A stretch of DNA of 64,000 bases from Symbiodinium microadriaticum (taxonomy: Eukaryota > Sar > Dinophyceae > Suessiales > Symbiodiniaceae). Under the pieces are notes generated by a model that was not told the DNA's origin, did not search any database, and saw only the letters and a program-made list of their open reading frames with translations. Below, piece by piece: positions 1 through 10,701 of the stretch. Numbering within the stretch: the stretch's first letter is position 1; every line of letters starts with the position of its first letter. The stretch is taken from NCBI GenBank assembly GCA_001939145.1, contig LSRX01000343.1, positions 443,722-507,721 of the forward strand. Direction: 5' to 3'. A program made the translations under genes and the position numbers.

Positions 1-360
1 AGGCTTCTTCTTCCCCTCCTGTTCGAGGACCTGTGCTGCTTCGGCGGAACATCGTTACGGCTTAGGGTTTAGGGGCTAGTAGGCTAGGATCAAGGATTCC
101 AGGAGTTAGGGCTTAGGGGCTAGTAGGCTAGGATCAAGGATTCCAGGAGTTAGCAGCTTGGGGTTTAAATCAAGCTTTCTCCTTAGGGTTGTACATCGAG
201 GTTCGGGGTGTCACGGTTTAGGGCTAAGGGTTCTAGGCCCGACAGGTTAGGAGTTTAGGGCTGAAAGCCTTGGGGTGTGGCGTTGTGGGTGTCGGTGTTG
301 GGTGAGTGAAAGAGGCTCCTGTTCAAATCGCATCTTTGGTTAGGTTCTGATTGATAGCAA
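1..360. repeat. Telomere-like filler with a direct duplication
   Basis: Degenerate TTTAGGG units dominate. A segment of about 50 bp starting 'ggcttaggggctagtagg' near 67 recurs directly near 111, so it is a short tandem duplication. The first 45 bases, read on the minus strand, give a charged Gln/Glu/Lys-rich frame that could be the edge of an exon; this is weak. Confidence 0.55.
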
Positions 361-1019
361 GCTCCTGTGGTTCAAGCAAACTGGAAAAGGAGCTCCGACA
401 GACGAGTGCCTACTAGGCCCGGTTGCACAAGCAATCAACAGCCGCCGCGGCCGCAGAGTCCATACAATGCCATACATAGTCGCCTTGTCCTTATACAGGC
501 ACACTACCACCCTCCGCTGAGAGAGGGCGGGGTGGAACTCGTGGCACCTCTGTGCAACAAGCACTTACCACGGCACCGTTCGAAGCTTGAGCCTTTGCGT
601 ACAAGTGTTCGCGGCAGGCACGAGTGCCAGCACGACATAAGCAGCAGTTTCAGTAGCCAGTTCCCGGGATTGCAGGCCAGGGCTATAATTCAAGCATGAA
701 GTCTATGCCAAGGGCCATGATATAGGCTGGAAAGCTCGCGGTGTGACGTGTGCGTTTCTTCGATGCTCCTCCGACTCCCCCACCTGCGGTAACTTTGGGT
801 TTGGACAAGACTATCAGACTACTCAAGCCAAACACCACATCCCCTGCATCCCGAAACCTCAAGCTTAAACTTAGACACTACGCCCTAGATTCGCGAACCG
901 TCAGCCCAACCTCCACTCCCCCCGTATATCTCAAACCTGACTAAATGGTCGTAATCTTCCCCGGTGTTCTTGATAACCATTCAGCCTACGTTGCTGCCGA
1001 ATGCATGCCGAAACCCAAA

Positions 1020-1232
1020 ACCCTAAACCCTAAAACCCTAAACCCCAAAACCCTAAACCCTTGAAAAGCCTCGCCCTCGGCGTCGATCCGATAGCTGAGG
1101 GTGATGGTGTCCTCGCCAGCACATACCCCTAACCCTCCAGGTACCTACTATATAGTGCCCTAGGGGCATTGGGTTTAGGGTTTAGGGTTTAGGGTTTAGG
1201 GTTTTAGGGTTTAGGGTTTAGGGTTTTGGGTT
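1020..1232. repeat. Interspersed telomere-type repeats, both orientations
   Basis: CCCTAAA runs at about 1020-1060 face TTTAGGG runs at about 1168-1232, with half of a palindromic element (1134-1169) between them. The head-to-head arrangement, the imperfect units and the position inside the sequence argue against a chromosome end. Confidence 0.8.
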
Positions 1233-1383
1233 TAGCTACAGGCTCCTAAGTAGTTCTGTTATATGGTTCATGGTTAGAATCCTATAAGGTAGTCCCAAAA
1301 AGGAACTACTAAGGAGCCTATGGGTACCTACTATATAGGGCCCTACGGGCTCTAGTACCCTATATAGTAGGTACCTGGAGGGG
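1134..1383. mobile_element. Nested palindromic elements (families P3 and P4)
   Basis: At 1322-1383 the ends mirror one another: GGTACCTACTATATAGGG at the left and its complement TATATAGTAGGTACCTGG at the right. A single arm of the same element lies at 1134-1169. Between them, 1241-1319 is another palindrome whose arms are GGCTCCTAAGTAGTTC and GAACTACTAAGGAGCC. Another P3 copy lies at 53726-53799. They look like small foldback or MITE-like elements; no transposase is visible. Confidence 0.6.
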
Positions 1384-1463
1384 TTAGGGCACGGCTCTGA
1401 TTTCTGTGGCTCGGTCGCAGCTAATGCGGCTGCTGCCACTACGACGACGAGCACGAGAAGCAC
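1236..1463 (-). CDS. Possible terminal exon with a Val/Ala-rich hydrophobic segment
   Basis: On the minus strand an AG at 1464-1463 is followed by two bases and then an open frame. It starts with a hydrophobic run (LLVLVVVVAAAALAA) followed by a polar tail (TEPQKSEPCPNPS). The frame then runs through the palindromes to a stop at 1236. The run could be a membrane helix, but GTC/GTA-type trinucleotide repeats produce such runs by chance. See the finding on phase-1 membrane exons. Confidence 0.25.
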   Translation of the reverse strand: MLLVLVVVVAAAALAATEPQKSEPCPNPSRYLLYRVLEPVGPYIVGTHRLLSSSFLGLPYRILTMNHITELLRSL

Positions 1464-1468
1464 TACCC

Positions 1469-1470
1469 TA

Positions 1471-1547
<77 letters not shown>

Positions 1548-1654
1548 CTACTCCTGCTGCTACTAGTACAACTACTGCTCCTGCTGACNNNNNNNNNNNN
1601 NNNNNNNNNNNNNNNNNNNNNNNNNNNNNNNNNNNNCTACTCCTACTACTCCTC

Positions 1655-1692
<38 letters not shown>

Positions 1693-1732
1693 GCTACTAC
1701 TGCTACTACTGCTACTACTGCTACTACTTCTG

Positions 1733-1799
<67 letters not shown>

Positions 1800-1801
1800 T
1801 G

Positions 1802-1852
<51 letters not shown>

Positions 1853-1970
1853 CTGCTGCTGCTGCTGCTACTACTACTACTACTACTACCACCACTACCA
1901 CTACCACTACCACCACCACTACCACTACCACTGCCACTACCACTACCACGGCGACGACGACGACGAGCAC
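1469..1970. repeat. (ACT/CTA)n trinucleotide array with assembly gap
   Basis: Long degenerate (ACT)n with GCT, CCT and ACC variants, interrupted by 48 unknown bases at 1589-1636. The poly-Thr, poly-Leu, poly-Ser and poly-Val frames here are translations of the repeat, not genes. Confidence 0.95.
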
Positions 1971-2094
1971 TACTGCTACAACCGAAGGGGTCCTGGAGCT
2001 CATAGCTCTTCTCTGGGCGCAGCTTGTCCACTGCAACCTCGTTACGGTCTCAGGCTGGGGTTTAGGGTTTTGGGGAACTCGGGTTTTAAGGCTA

Positions 2095-2177
2095 CATATA
2101 TATCATATATATATATATCATATATATCATATATATATATATACATACATATCATATATATATATATATATATACAT
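2095..2177. repeat. AT-rich (TATATATCA)n microsatellite
   Basis: Alternating TATATA with ATCAT interruptions. From 2180 to about 3300 I see no convincing gene, only sparse telomere-like units (2720, 3170, 3300) and a C homopolymer at about 3110-3122. Confidence 0.9.
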
Positions 2178-3374
2178 ATGGCTTAAGTTCCCAAGTAAGA
2201 AAGCCCTGGGCTGCCTGAACTCTCATAGTCTAATCCCGAGCCCTGAAAGGTAACATCTCCTCTGCTGTGGTCTCGCAAAGCTACTTCAGGGCTCAGGCCT
2301 TTTAGTTGCCTTGGGGATTAGGTCTATGTTATTTATCACGCAGAAGAACGGTAAGGCAGTTCCCCCGACAGTCTTAGATGGCTGTGACTGACAGCATTAC
2401 ATGCTACAACAATGCACCATAAGAGTGCCACCTTACTCAAAGCTTGGTTGTTGAACTCTCTGTATATACATACCTCCACATGCAAGAAGCCTCACACACG
2501 AACGACAATTCAGTTCACTGACCTGGGGTTTGGTTCCGGAAGCGATGCTACCTTCATATGATCTGCTACAAATCTTCATGCCACCGTGATGTTGTACCGC
2601 ATGCTGTTGCTTTGCTGCTACGAAATACTGTCATACCTTTAACGGAATGGAGCTGTATTCCTCTTTTTGTTCGAGAGGAAAGCGAGTTTTGAGCGAACTT
2701 TTGTACGATTCAACGCGCAAACCCTAAACCCGACCTCTGACTAGGAATGTTTCTTGAGGTTAGTGGCATTTCGTTCGTTGCAGGATCTGCTTTAGTTTGA
2801 TGAGTTTTCTTCTGAGTTCTTCGAATGCAGGTCGTGCACGAAGTCTCTGGCTGATACCCAGGTCTGCACCGTCGAGTTAGCCACATGGAAAGATCTAGTT
2901 TTAATTCTATGTTTTGTTTTTTATAAAGAGTAAAGAAACCTGTTTAAAAGAACCATAGATAGCCACAAAAAGGCACGAGCTTCCAGGCCTGTGGAAGATT
3001 GGGCAAGCAGAATATAGATGCTAGTTTGGGTCTCATTGAGTCGGAACAAGTACTAATAGCGCATCCCTGCATAGCATTGTAGTCCCCGGTATCACTATAC
3101 TACCACCCTCCCCCCCCCCCCCAAACCCTATTCTAAATACTAAGGCCCCTCTGTTACTCAGACAGGTGCTTCCCTAAACCCCAAACCCTAATCCCGACGT
3201 TGGAGCAACAGAGGGGAGAAAGTGCAATGCGCGGGGAAGCTGTCGGGTTTTGAGGACTTCGGCTTTTTTGCCCAAGCATGATTATGTGTTTGTAGTTTAG
3301 GGTTTAGAAGTCTAGGGTTGAGGGTTGAGGGTTTAGGGTTAAAGGCAACCACTATCAGGGAGTACCTGAACTAG

Positions 3375-3475
3375 TTACTATTCTTATCTGTACTATGATC
3401 ATGATTATGACTAATGATTCATTCTCTGTAGCATCGAACTCCTCACCCCGAGAAACCCGAATCAACATTTGGTAA
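3375..3475 (+). CDS. Possible terminal exon: short hydrophobic run plus polar tail
   Basis: After an AG at 3373-3374 come two bases and 32 codons ending in TAA. The frame begins TILICTMIMIMT and continues into a Ser/Arg/Asn-rich tail. The hydrophobic run is only 12 residues, short for a membrane span on its own. It fits the recurring phase-1 pattern seen elsewhere, but no upstream exon is identified. Confidence 0.25.
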
Positions 3476-3592
3476 CCAGACACACCACAGACCGATGCCC
3501 CCCCGCGACCCACAAAAATCTTGCCTTCACTAAGGGCTTGGGACTGACAGAGTTTCGGCTTAGAGAGCTTATGGGCTTTATGACCTAGGTCT

Positions 3593-3729
3593 ATGCCTTC
3601 GCGTGTCGGGTTTACCGAGCCCGAAGATTCTCGGCACCGGGCGAGGAGTACGAAAAGAGTGTCGTCCGCGCCAGTGGGCTTCTTGACCAACTGCCCTACG
3701 ACCTCCCAGGCGGCTTATCGCCGAAGCTT
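3593..3729 (+). CDS. Internal exon, protein-like, family unknown
   Basis: The plus-strand frame reads a protein-like stretch containing APGEEYEKSVVRASGLLDQL. It is followed by PYDLPGG and ends at a GT donor at 3730. Two minus-strand frames and another plus-strand frame are also open across 3600-4077, so strand and frame are not settled. No known domain was recognised. Confidence 0.4.
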
Positions 3730-4094
3730 CGGGTATATTCTGATCGACCCGGTGCACCGGAGGAACGTTATTCCTGAGGCGGCCTCACTATACTTAAGAT
3801 ACACCAGAAGCTCGAAGCCATCATCAGCAACATAAGCGTGCAAGCCTTTGGATACACCGTGCCGTGTACATGACAGACGAAAACATGTGTAGCTTGCACA
3901 CAGAAACCAAAAACGATTCCGAAACCCGAGAAGGGATATGAAATTCGATAGATGATGCGAGCGAACCCCGTACCCAGCACGATTCGACCGACATTCAGTT
4001 TCGACAGTGTGTCGTGCATGGGAAGCAATGAACACATCCATCGATACTACATCAGAAACGTGCATACACACACACACACCACAGCATCATACAG

Positions 4095-4480
4095 CATCCA
4101 TACACCCTAAAAAGCCTAAACCCTAAGCCCTAAACCATCCCTAACACCCCTGACCTCAAAGAGCACCAACACTGCTTGTCACCATGGCAAAAACCATGAA
4201 TCCTGAACTGGTGTAGGGTTTACCCGAAACCCCAAACCCCAAACCCTAAACCCTGAAACCTAAACCCTAAACCCCAAACCCCAAACCAGGGATTCGGGAT
4301 TAGGGTTCAGGGACGGCCAGTAAAGTACCCTTGAAGCCGAGGACTCCACAACCGTTTAGGGCTCTGGGTTTGGGGTGTAGGGTTCAGGCTTTAAAGTTTC
4401 GAGGTTTAAAAGTTCAAAATTTATAGGGTTCTAAGGTTCAGAGTTCCAGGGTTTAGGGTTCAGGGTTTAGGGTGGAGGCT
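4095..4480. repeat. Telomere-like repeat block
   Basis: Mixed CCCTAAA, CCCCAAA and TTTAGGG units in both orientations with unique spacers. From 4480 to 5400 I see no confident gene. At 5155-5290 there is a run of TTTAGGGG/TTTAGGG units. Confidence 0.75.
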
Positions 4481-5410
4481 GCAAATGATCTTGAACGTTT
4501 CCACCATGAACGGCCTTGTAGTCGAAGGATAGTCGGACCTTAAAGACGCACTTTCCGACGATGGTCTTGGGAGTTAATGTTTTTATAATTTTATATGTAA
4601 AACTGTGCGCTATATGGAAGTAAGATAAGAACAACGACTATCGTGAGACTCAGAAGAATGAATTAGCATAAACATAATCACAATAATGATAATGATAGCC
4701 CTACAACAAGAATCATAATGATATCATTGGTATACACTCATGAGAACAAGGAACCTTCCAACATTTCCGGCTTCTAGAATGGTCGGGAGGACGTCGACTG
4801 CCACTTTTGGATTCTGCTGTTGTGATTCCCTCTCTCGTCCCTGCAACTCCGGGATGAGTGTGTGGAGTCCCATATGACCTGCAATCCGCAAGGACTGTCA
4901 GACCCTGAAGTCGACTCTGAAGCTGTCGAGTCTGGATGGCTGATTTTGGGGTTGCTCTGGCAACTGCTGACGAGCTAGGAGATCCAGAACCTCTCTTCTT
5001 TGAGGGTTCGATAGTGGCTTAGCTTGAGGTTTCCGGGTTTCGAATCAAAGCATGGGTGTCGGGCTGTGGATGGGATTCTAAAGCGATTTCGGACTCTAGC
5101 TCCAATATTCAGGAGTTCTCCACCCTTCGGTTTTCAACCCGAAGGTGACAGCAGCTTTAGGGCTTAGGGTTTCGGTGTTTAGGTGTTTAGGGGTTTAGGG
5201 GTTTAGGGGTTTAGGGGTTTAGGGGTTTAGGGGTTCAGGGGTTCAGGGGTTTAGGGTTTAGGGGTTTAGGGCTTTAGGGCTTTGGGCCCAGCAGCGAAAG
5301 AGTCAGGAATCTGCTTGCCCTTGGCATCGTACAGCTGGTAGTCCTTCGATGTCGTTGCGAACTGAAGGCTTTGGTGCTTAAGACACGAAAGAACAAGAAT
5401 GATTAATGTA

Positions 5411-5504
5411 GGGGCCTTAACAATTGGAATAGGGTTTTGGGGCCCAGTATACTATAACTATAATAAGGAGCCCCCAAAATAGTATTGGTAATTGTTTAGG
5501 CCCC
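5411..5504. mobile_element. Palindromic element, family P1
   Basis: The left end reads GGGGCCTTAACAATTGGAAT and the right end is close to its complement (AGTATTGGTAATTGTTTAGG followed by CCCC). The inner arms GGGTTTTGGGGCCC and GGAGCCCCCAAAAT also pair. The length of about 94 bp, the terminal inverted repeat and the many diverged copies in the window suggest a MITE-like element. Confidence 0.6.
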
Positions 5505-5734
5505 TTTTTTTGCAGGTATCTTCTATAAAGCATAGCATCATGAGTCCAAAACTTTAAAAAAACCCAGTCTAGTTATGCGGTACGCAGCGTTTCAGGGCCG
5601 GCACGCGACTTAATTTGATAGACAAAGACATCCTGCGTCTGAAACAGATGGGGAAGCCTACATCCAGATGCTTATGCGCTCATCAACACGACTTTTTGCA
5701 CCTTTATGTTGAGGCTTCATTCTTGCCGCATCAG

Positions 5735-6329
5735 CAATGTCTGTAGCCCTGGGCCATTGCTCCAAACACGGCAAGCCCGAATGGTATTGCGGCCAAACAG
5801 AGGTGAGGGAGCGCGAGGCTGCTACGCCATGCTATGCGCTGTCATGGGTGTCGCGACACCTCGTACTTTGCAGAGGCTTACACATGCAAATGCAGGGACC
5901 GGCTTCAACACCATTACGGGACGTCAACACGAAGGTTACATGTCTTCACTACGAAAGAACCTCCACCCAAAACCCCCCACATACCACACGCATGGTTGTG
6001 ACCGGCGGGGGCCGGCTGACGTATTCAACACCTCAAAGGCTTCACTGCACAAAACAACTCCAAAAATGCTTTCCCAAAATTGCACCTTCACTGCGATCTG
6101 GCCAGAAATGTTGCATTTGGATGAACGATTTCGTTGGACGATGTCTCCAAGAATGCCAAAGATGTATTCAAATTCCTGCGTCGTTTCCAGAAAATACATG
6201 TATCTTGCTGGTCCATGCCACGAAGACATAGACATGCCCACGGTTGGGCAATTTGGGGAAGCGTTTTTGCAGCATTTCTTTGAAATCAAAATTCTTCGTT
6301 GTCCCGAAGCACGAAACCCAACACCCTAA
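5735..6329 (+). CDS. Three-exon gene, family unknown
   Basis: Exons at 5735-5802, 5874-5934 and 6106-6329 join in phase. Exon 1 follows CATCAG, begins with two bases completing a codon, and reads MSVALGHCSKHGKPEWYCGQ; it ends at a good GTGAGG donor. Exon 2 follows the strong acceptor GTACTTTGCAG, reads RLTHANAGTGFNTITGRQ and ends at GT. Exon 3 has the required leading two bases and gives 73 codons to a TAA just inside a CCCTAAA run. Visible product about 116 residues. The Cys/His pattern in exon 1 (HC..HG....YC) could bind metal, but this is a guess. A 207-codon frame also reads straight through both introns, so an unspliced product is the alternative. An ATG lies at 5737. Confidence 0.55.
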
Positions 6330-7400
6330 ACCCTAAACCCTAAAGCGGCGTGGGGGCGAGTGCACCAACCCGGCCCGGCTGTTCAGAATGTATTGTGGAC
6401 GTAACAAATTAACAAACGTGGAGGTTAGGGTCTAGAGGTTTACGGGGCCTAAGGCTTGGATGGAGCTTTTAAGGCTCGGAAGGCTGACTACATTGTTGTT
6501 GTTGCAAGTTTAGTAAGGCAAGTGTCCTGAAACAATCCAAAACTCGCAGGCCCTCCGTACTGAGACAGGAACACCAGCAAACCCGCCCCAAACCCTGAAC
6601 CCTAAACCGAAAATCCAACACCCGAAGCCGTGAAGCCCGAAGTCGGAACCGCTTGCAGGTAGCTCTTCGCATGTCCCAAACCCCATCAGTCACGCCTGTT
6701 CCTCCTTCTTCTTAATGGCGTCCTGCACCTGCTCCAGATTCGCGTCTATTTGGCTGAATCTGAGTGGGGCCCTTTGGAGTCAGACAGGTTCAATGCTGAG
6801 CGAGAGAGAGGGTTTGAGATGTGGAAACATAGGTTTGAAAGATCGCTGCTGCTCAGAGCTTAAGGTTTAGGGGTTCCGCCGTATTAAAACTGATCTTACT
6901 TGCTGCACTGCTTGTCACAGCAGATGGTTGACTTCCTCCAGGTCACCCTGATCTGCATGAGCCCTAAGCGTTACACATCCCTCAAGCCACAGCCCTAAAC
7001 CTCAAGCCCCATTAGCCTTGAGCCCTAAACCCTAAGCCCCCTAAGCCCTAGGCTTACTATAACCTTCTCGACATGGTTTAGGGTTTGGTTTGGGGCGTTT
7101 AGGGTTAAGGGTAGTTCCGATGAGGGCTTTAATGTAAATATGAGGCTTACTATAATCTTCTCAGTACGAGTTCTTGTAAATTACTATAACGGGCTCGGCA
7201 CCGCTTCCTGCAAGGGCTTTACAAGGGTTACTTCAAGGGGTTATGGTAACCCTCAGGGTGCGGATGTGTTTAGCCGTTTAAACCCCAACCCTGCGCAAGG
7301 AAACCCGTTCTGTGGAGGGCTGGACAAGTATATATTATAGTTTAGGGTTTATAAGGGTTTAGGACTAAACCCTAAACCCTAAACCCCTAAACCCTAAACC
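6330..7400. other. Mostly non-coding, telomere-like islands
   Basis: Telomere-type islands occur at 6328-6345, 6425-6450, 6590-6610, 6960-7110 and 7340-7408. The stretch 6700-6830 is unique. I see no exon pair that I would defend. Confidence 0.5.
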
Positions 7401-7408
7401 CTAAACCG

Positions 7409-7526
7409 GGCCCCCGTATCTCAAGCAGCCTAGCAGGCTGGAGCCCAAGAGCCGCGAGACCCCCGTGGACCCCGGCAGCTCCCAGCATCCTCCCACCTCG
7501 ATGCGCCGGACCTCGCCGATCTCATC
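7409..7526 (-). CDS. Exon with very high GC3, minus-strand C2 cluster
   Basis: Acceptor GCAAGCAG then DEIGEVRRIEVGGCWELPGS, with almost every third codon base G or C, strong evidence of coding. It runs about 38 codons until telomere-like repeats, where a GT near 7409 may be the donor. It lies downstream, in minus-strand order, of the C2-like exons at 8820-9593 and may be the same gene. No family recognised. Confidence 0.55.
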
Positions 7527-7695
7527 CTGCTTGCCGAACCCTAAACCCCTTAAACCTTAAACCCCTAAACCCCAAAAAATAAAACCCTAAAGCCCTAAAC
7601 CCCTAAACTCTCAACCCTCAAACCTTAAACCCCTAAACCCCAAACCCCTACCCTAAACCCTAAACCCCTAAACCTCCAAACCCAAGGTCTTCAAG

Positions 7696-7950
7696 CGTTA
7701 CTGAATCAGAGAAGTTCCACATTTCTCTTAGTGCCACAATGCCTTTCCAACCCTGTGACTTCTCGATCAGCACGTTCGGGAAAGGTCCATGTTGAAGAGG
7801 CGGCGCAACCGCGTTACAGTGAACCCCAGAAAGTTGGGAACATGGGTTGAGGATGATTCGTGCTAGGATATACTCCACTAGGGACATGAGGACCCTGAAC
7901 AGTCGAGTCAGCCCCACCCAGGATCGAGAAGAAACTGGAGATAGGGCCAA
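7696..7950 (-). CDS. Protein-like exon next to a P5-type palindrome
   Basis: A minus-strand frame of about 85 codons. The lower part reads NAVAPPLQHGPFPNVLIEKS and then QGWKGIVALREMWNFSDSV, which is convincingly protein-like. The upper part (about 7805-7930) resembles the repeat at 16768-16893. So either the exon starts within a repeat copy or the true acceptor is the TTCAG near 7898. It may belong to the C2 gene above it. Confidence 0.5.
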
Positions 7951-8819
7951 GGGGTTTTAGCATTTCAAGCTTGAGGACAAGGGTTCGGTCCGCGAGGGCT
8001 TCAAGGCTGTAGGGTGCAGAGTGTAATGGATCTGGGTGTTGAGGGTTTACAAAATCTCGGATTTAAGGTTTATAGAAAGTTAGAAGTAGGGGCTTACGGA
8101 TTCGGTGAGGGTTCAGGGTCTCATGAACCCTACACCTCCTCCTCCTTAAAGCCCCTAAGCTCTAGACACCCTAGACCCCTCCAACCTCCCAAGCTGTAAG
8201 TCCCGCATTTCCCGTATGCCCAGCCCCGTGCTTCCCTCTATCCCCTATAGACCCTATCCCTAAACCCTAAACCTACATCCCTAAACCCTATAAAGCGCTT
8301 CATGTTTATGGCTTGGGGCTAGCGGGAAGGATGGATGGTGCAGGGATTAGGCTTCAGGGTTTGGGGCTAAAAGTTCCTAGGGCTTAGGGTCTTAAGTTCA
8401 AGCTTGGGGGGTAACCCTAAACCCCTAAACCGATGACACTCAGAAGGTCGAGCAAAGGAAACTTCAGTTCTTTGTGAATCGGTATATGAGTGGTTCCGAA
8501 AATCCGAACCGTGGCCGGCTGTGTTCATCTAGAAGGCTGAAACCAATAATTACTAAGTATTATAGATATTCCTCCTTTACAGTATAATGAGAAACCCCAA
8601 AACATTATGCTAACTAATGAAGGCCTAGAGTATCCCACATGATCTCCTCTGGAACACGTCTCCCTTGTGTGCTACGCGAACACAACAACCCTCGGGCAGG
8701 CCAAACCCTATAAACCCTAGACCCCAACCCCCCAAAGAACGGGCCCTGGTCATGTCAATACTTGAAATAGTCCGATGGCAAACATCCACAAGCCCTCCGA
8801 AAATCACATGTGAACGGCC

Positions 8820-9593
8820 TCAAACACTGGCCACTAGGTAACATCCTCCACTTGTAGTCCCTATGTCTGCGTTTATTTTGATCTGCCCCAAATGCCTGTT
8901 GAAATCTGCTTCCTCCACGGATGACGCCCTTTACCCTAAACCCTATAAAAGTGCACTTAGGGCCCGGCATGCCACGACAGGTTGTCTTTGTCGAAGATGC
9001 GGAGGGTAATTAGCTGGCACATGGCGTAGACCCTTGGCCCAAACGACGGTGCAAGGAGTGCAGAATGCCCTAAATAAACCCTATGCCTACACTAAACCCA
9101 AACCGAGACCGTAAACCCTGGACTCAAACCCAAAACCGCAAACCCATAGACCCTAAACCCTGAACTGAAACCCAGTACCGCGGACTCAGGCCCTAAACCC
9201 CAAACTCAAACCCCAGACCCCAAACCTAGACCCTGAACCTACACCTAATACCCCAATTATACCGCGAACCTAGACCCGAAAGCCTAATTTTGAGGGCAAT
9301 ACAAGGGTTGGACCTTTCAGGTTGCCGGAGCTCTGAGACCCTTTAGCCATGGAAACCCCAGGCGATGATAAACACCGGAAGGCTTCCATCGTGGGCTCGA
9401 GATGCCTTCTGTTCAGTCGGCGCAATGTTATGAAGACACTAAAAAAACACTTCGTCCAACAGTCGCCTTAAATGACTTGTAAAAGGTTCGGTTTCTTGGA
9501 ACACGGAGTTTAGGGTTTAGGGAACCTGTTGCCAAGAGACGGGAAAAGCTTGCTCTCCTCGTTCCACTCCGGATTCTTCTTGTTCCACTTCTC
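8820..9593 (-). CDS. C2-domain exons (Ca2+/phospholipid-binding fold)
   Basis: Four minus-strand exons. 9526-9593 (after CATTCTCAG) reads EKWNKKNPEWNEESKLF, matching the C2 signature 'K..NP.WNE'. 9357-9408 is a linker exon whose frame depends on splice phase. 8969-9032 reads QLITLRIFDKDNLSWH, the C2 strand 'L.I.VFDKD'. 8820-8912 reads EADFNRHLGQIKINADIG, the usual 'DF.LG...I' end of a C2 domain, then a stop. C2 domains bind membranes, often through Asp residues, and Asp is present here in FDKD. The linker between the NP.WNE and FDKD parts is longer than typical. Related upstream exons may be 12055 and 13710. Confidence 0.6.
9050..9290. repeat. Decayed CCCTAAA/CCCAAACC repeats
   Basis: Heavily mutated heptamers (AAACCC, CCCGAAA, CCCTGAA) without open frames. 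They lie inside the presumed intron between the exons at 9357 and 9032. Confidence 0.7.
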
Positions 9594-10473
9594 CTGAGAA
9601 TGTCAGGAATCAGAGTCTTTAGGGTTCAGGGCTATTTTTTGAGAGCCTTTTAGGGTTCAGGGTTTAGGAGAATCACCGGAGTATTCTATCAACGACCGAA
9701 AATGCCAGAACCCTAAATTCCCAGTGTCCCTTCTTACCATACTTGCCCCAGAATGGGGTGCCCGGGTTCGGACGACACAAACGTGGACCCTTGACTACAC
9801 AATCACCTTCTTCACGGAGGCCTTTGCGGTCTGACCGACTTGCGATCACTCCCCCTCGTTTAAGTGCACCACGGTACCGATCTGCTCATATATTTTGCTT
9901 ATGGGGCTCTTACTATCGTGTGCTCGTAGGGCTTTCTAGTTATCAAGTGTTTATGATGTCGGGGCCTTCATAAGTACTTATTTAGGCAACGGCTTTCAAT
10001 GAGGTTCGGTGGCCTCCCAAGAGGCGTAGGAGCTTTTAATGATTAAGCATACAGGTCGAAGAGGAAAAGAGCTGGGTTTAGAGTGTTTTTTTTTTATTTG
10101 GGGGGGGGGGGTTGGTTATCATATGCCTAGTACAGTTATAGGCAGAGTATAATGGAGCATACTCATGCCAATTGCTTGACTCCCAAAACACCAAACATCC
10201 TAAACCCTGGGTTTAGGGTTTAGGGTTTACAGTAAACCCGTGTAAAACCCTCTGAACTCGAGCCTTCAAAGCCTTGAAGCCTGTACGTAACTTTTGCACG
10301 GGAAGGTCGATTCTTCCTGAAGGCCCCCCAGGAGTTTGAAGTTTGCGCATGCTAGGAAGTGATGCAAAAAATCCAAGCCTAAAATCCTGAAGCCTTAAAC
10401 CTAAACCACGAACTACACTCAAAAACCGAAAAGCCTAAACCGCTGTGCCCTAAAACCCTATACACTTAAGCAC

Positions 10474-10689
10474 TCACAAACAGTGACCTTTACGGGTGCC
10501 TTTGGAGGAACCCTTGTAGGAGCTCGAAGCCCTAATTCCTAAACCCCAAATGAGTGCGGGGCGATATTCGAGGGACAGAATGCCGCGCCGACATATGTAG
10601 AGGGGTATCGGTTTTGGGATGAGGTATCGGTTCTCCACAGAATTGGCTTCATTACCTATATGGGCCATATGAGTCTTCATGATCCACAA
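10474..10689 (-). CDS. Possible downstream exon of the 10.7-11.8 kb gene
   Basis: A 71-codon minus-strand frame. Its central part (KTHMAHIGNEANSVENRYLI, then PKPIPLYICRRG) looks protein-like. It lies directly downstream of the exon ending at 10702. A GT at about 10645 could be a donor. No domain recognised. Confidence 0.35.
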   Translation of the reverse strand: MWIMKTHMAHIGNEANSVENRYLIPKPIPLYICRRGILSLEYRPALIWGLGIRASSSYKGSSKGTRKGHCL

Positions 10690-10701
10690 GGGGTTGAAGC
10701 T

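Noticed and set aside
1406..2036. Long frames of Thr, Leu, Ser or Val across the (ACT)n array
   Set aside because: Pure translation of a trinucleotide repeat crossing 48 unknown bases; no flanking coding evidence.
3715..4077. 120-codon minus-strand gene
   Set aside because: Two other frames, one per strand, are similarly long; Cys/Arg/Ser composition is not convincing and no splice sites define it.
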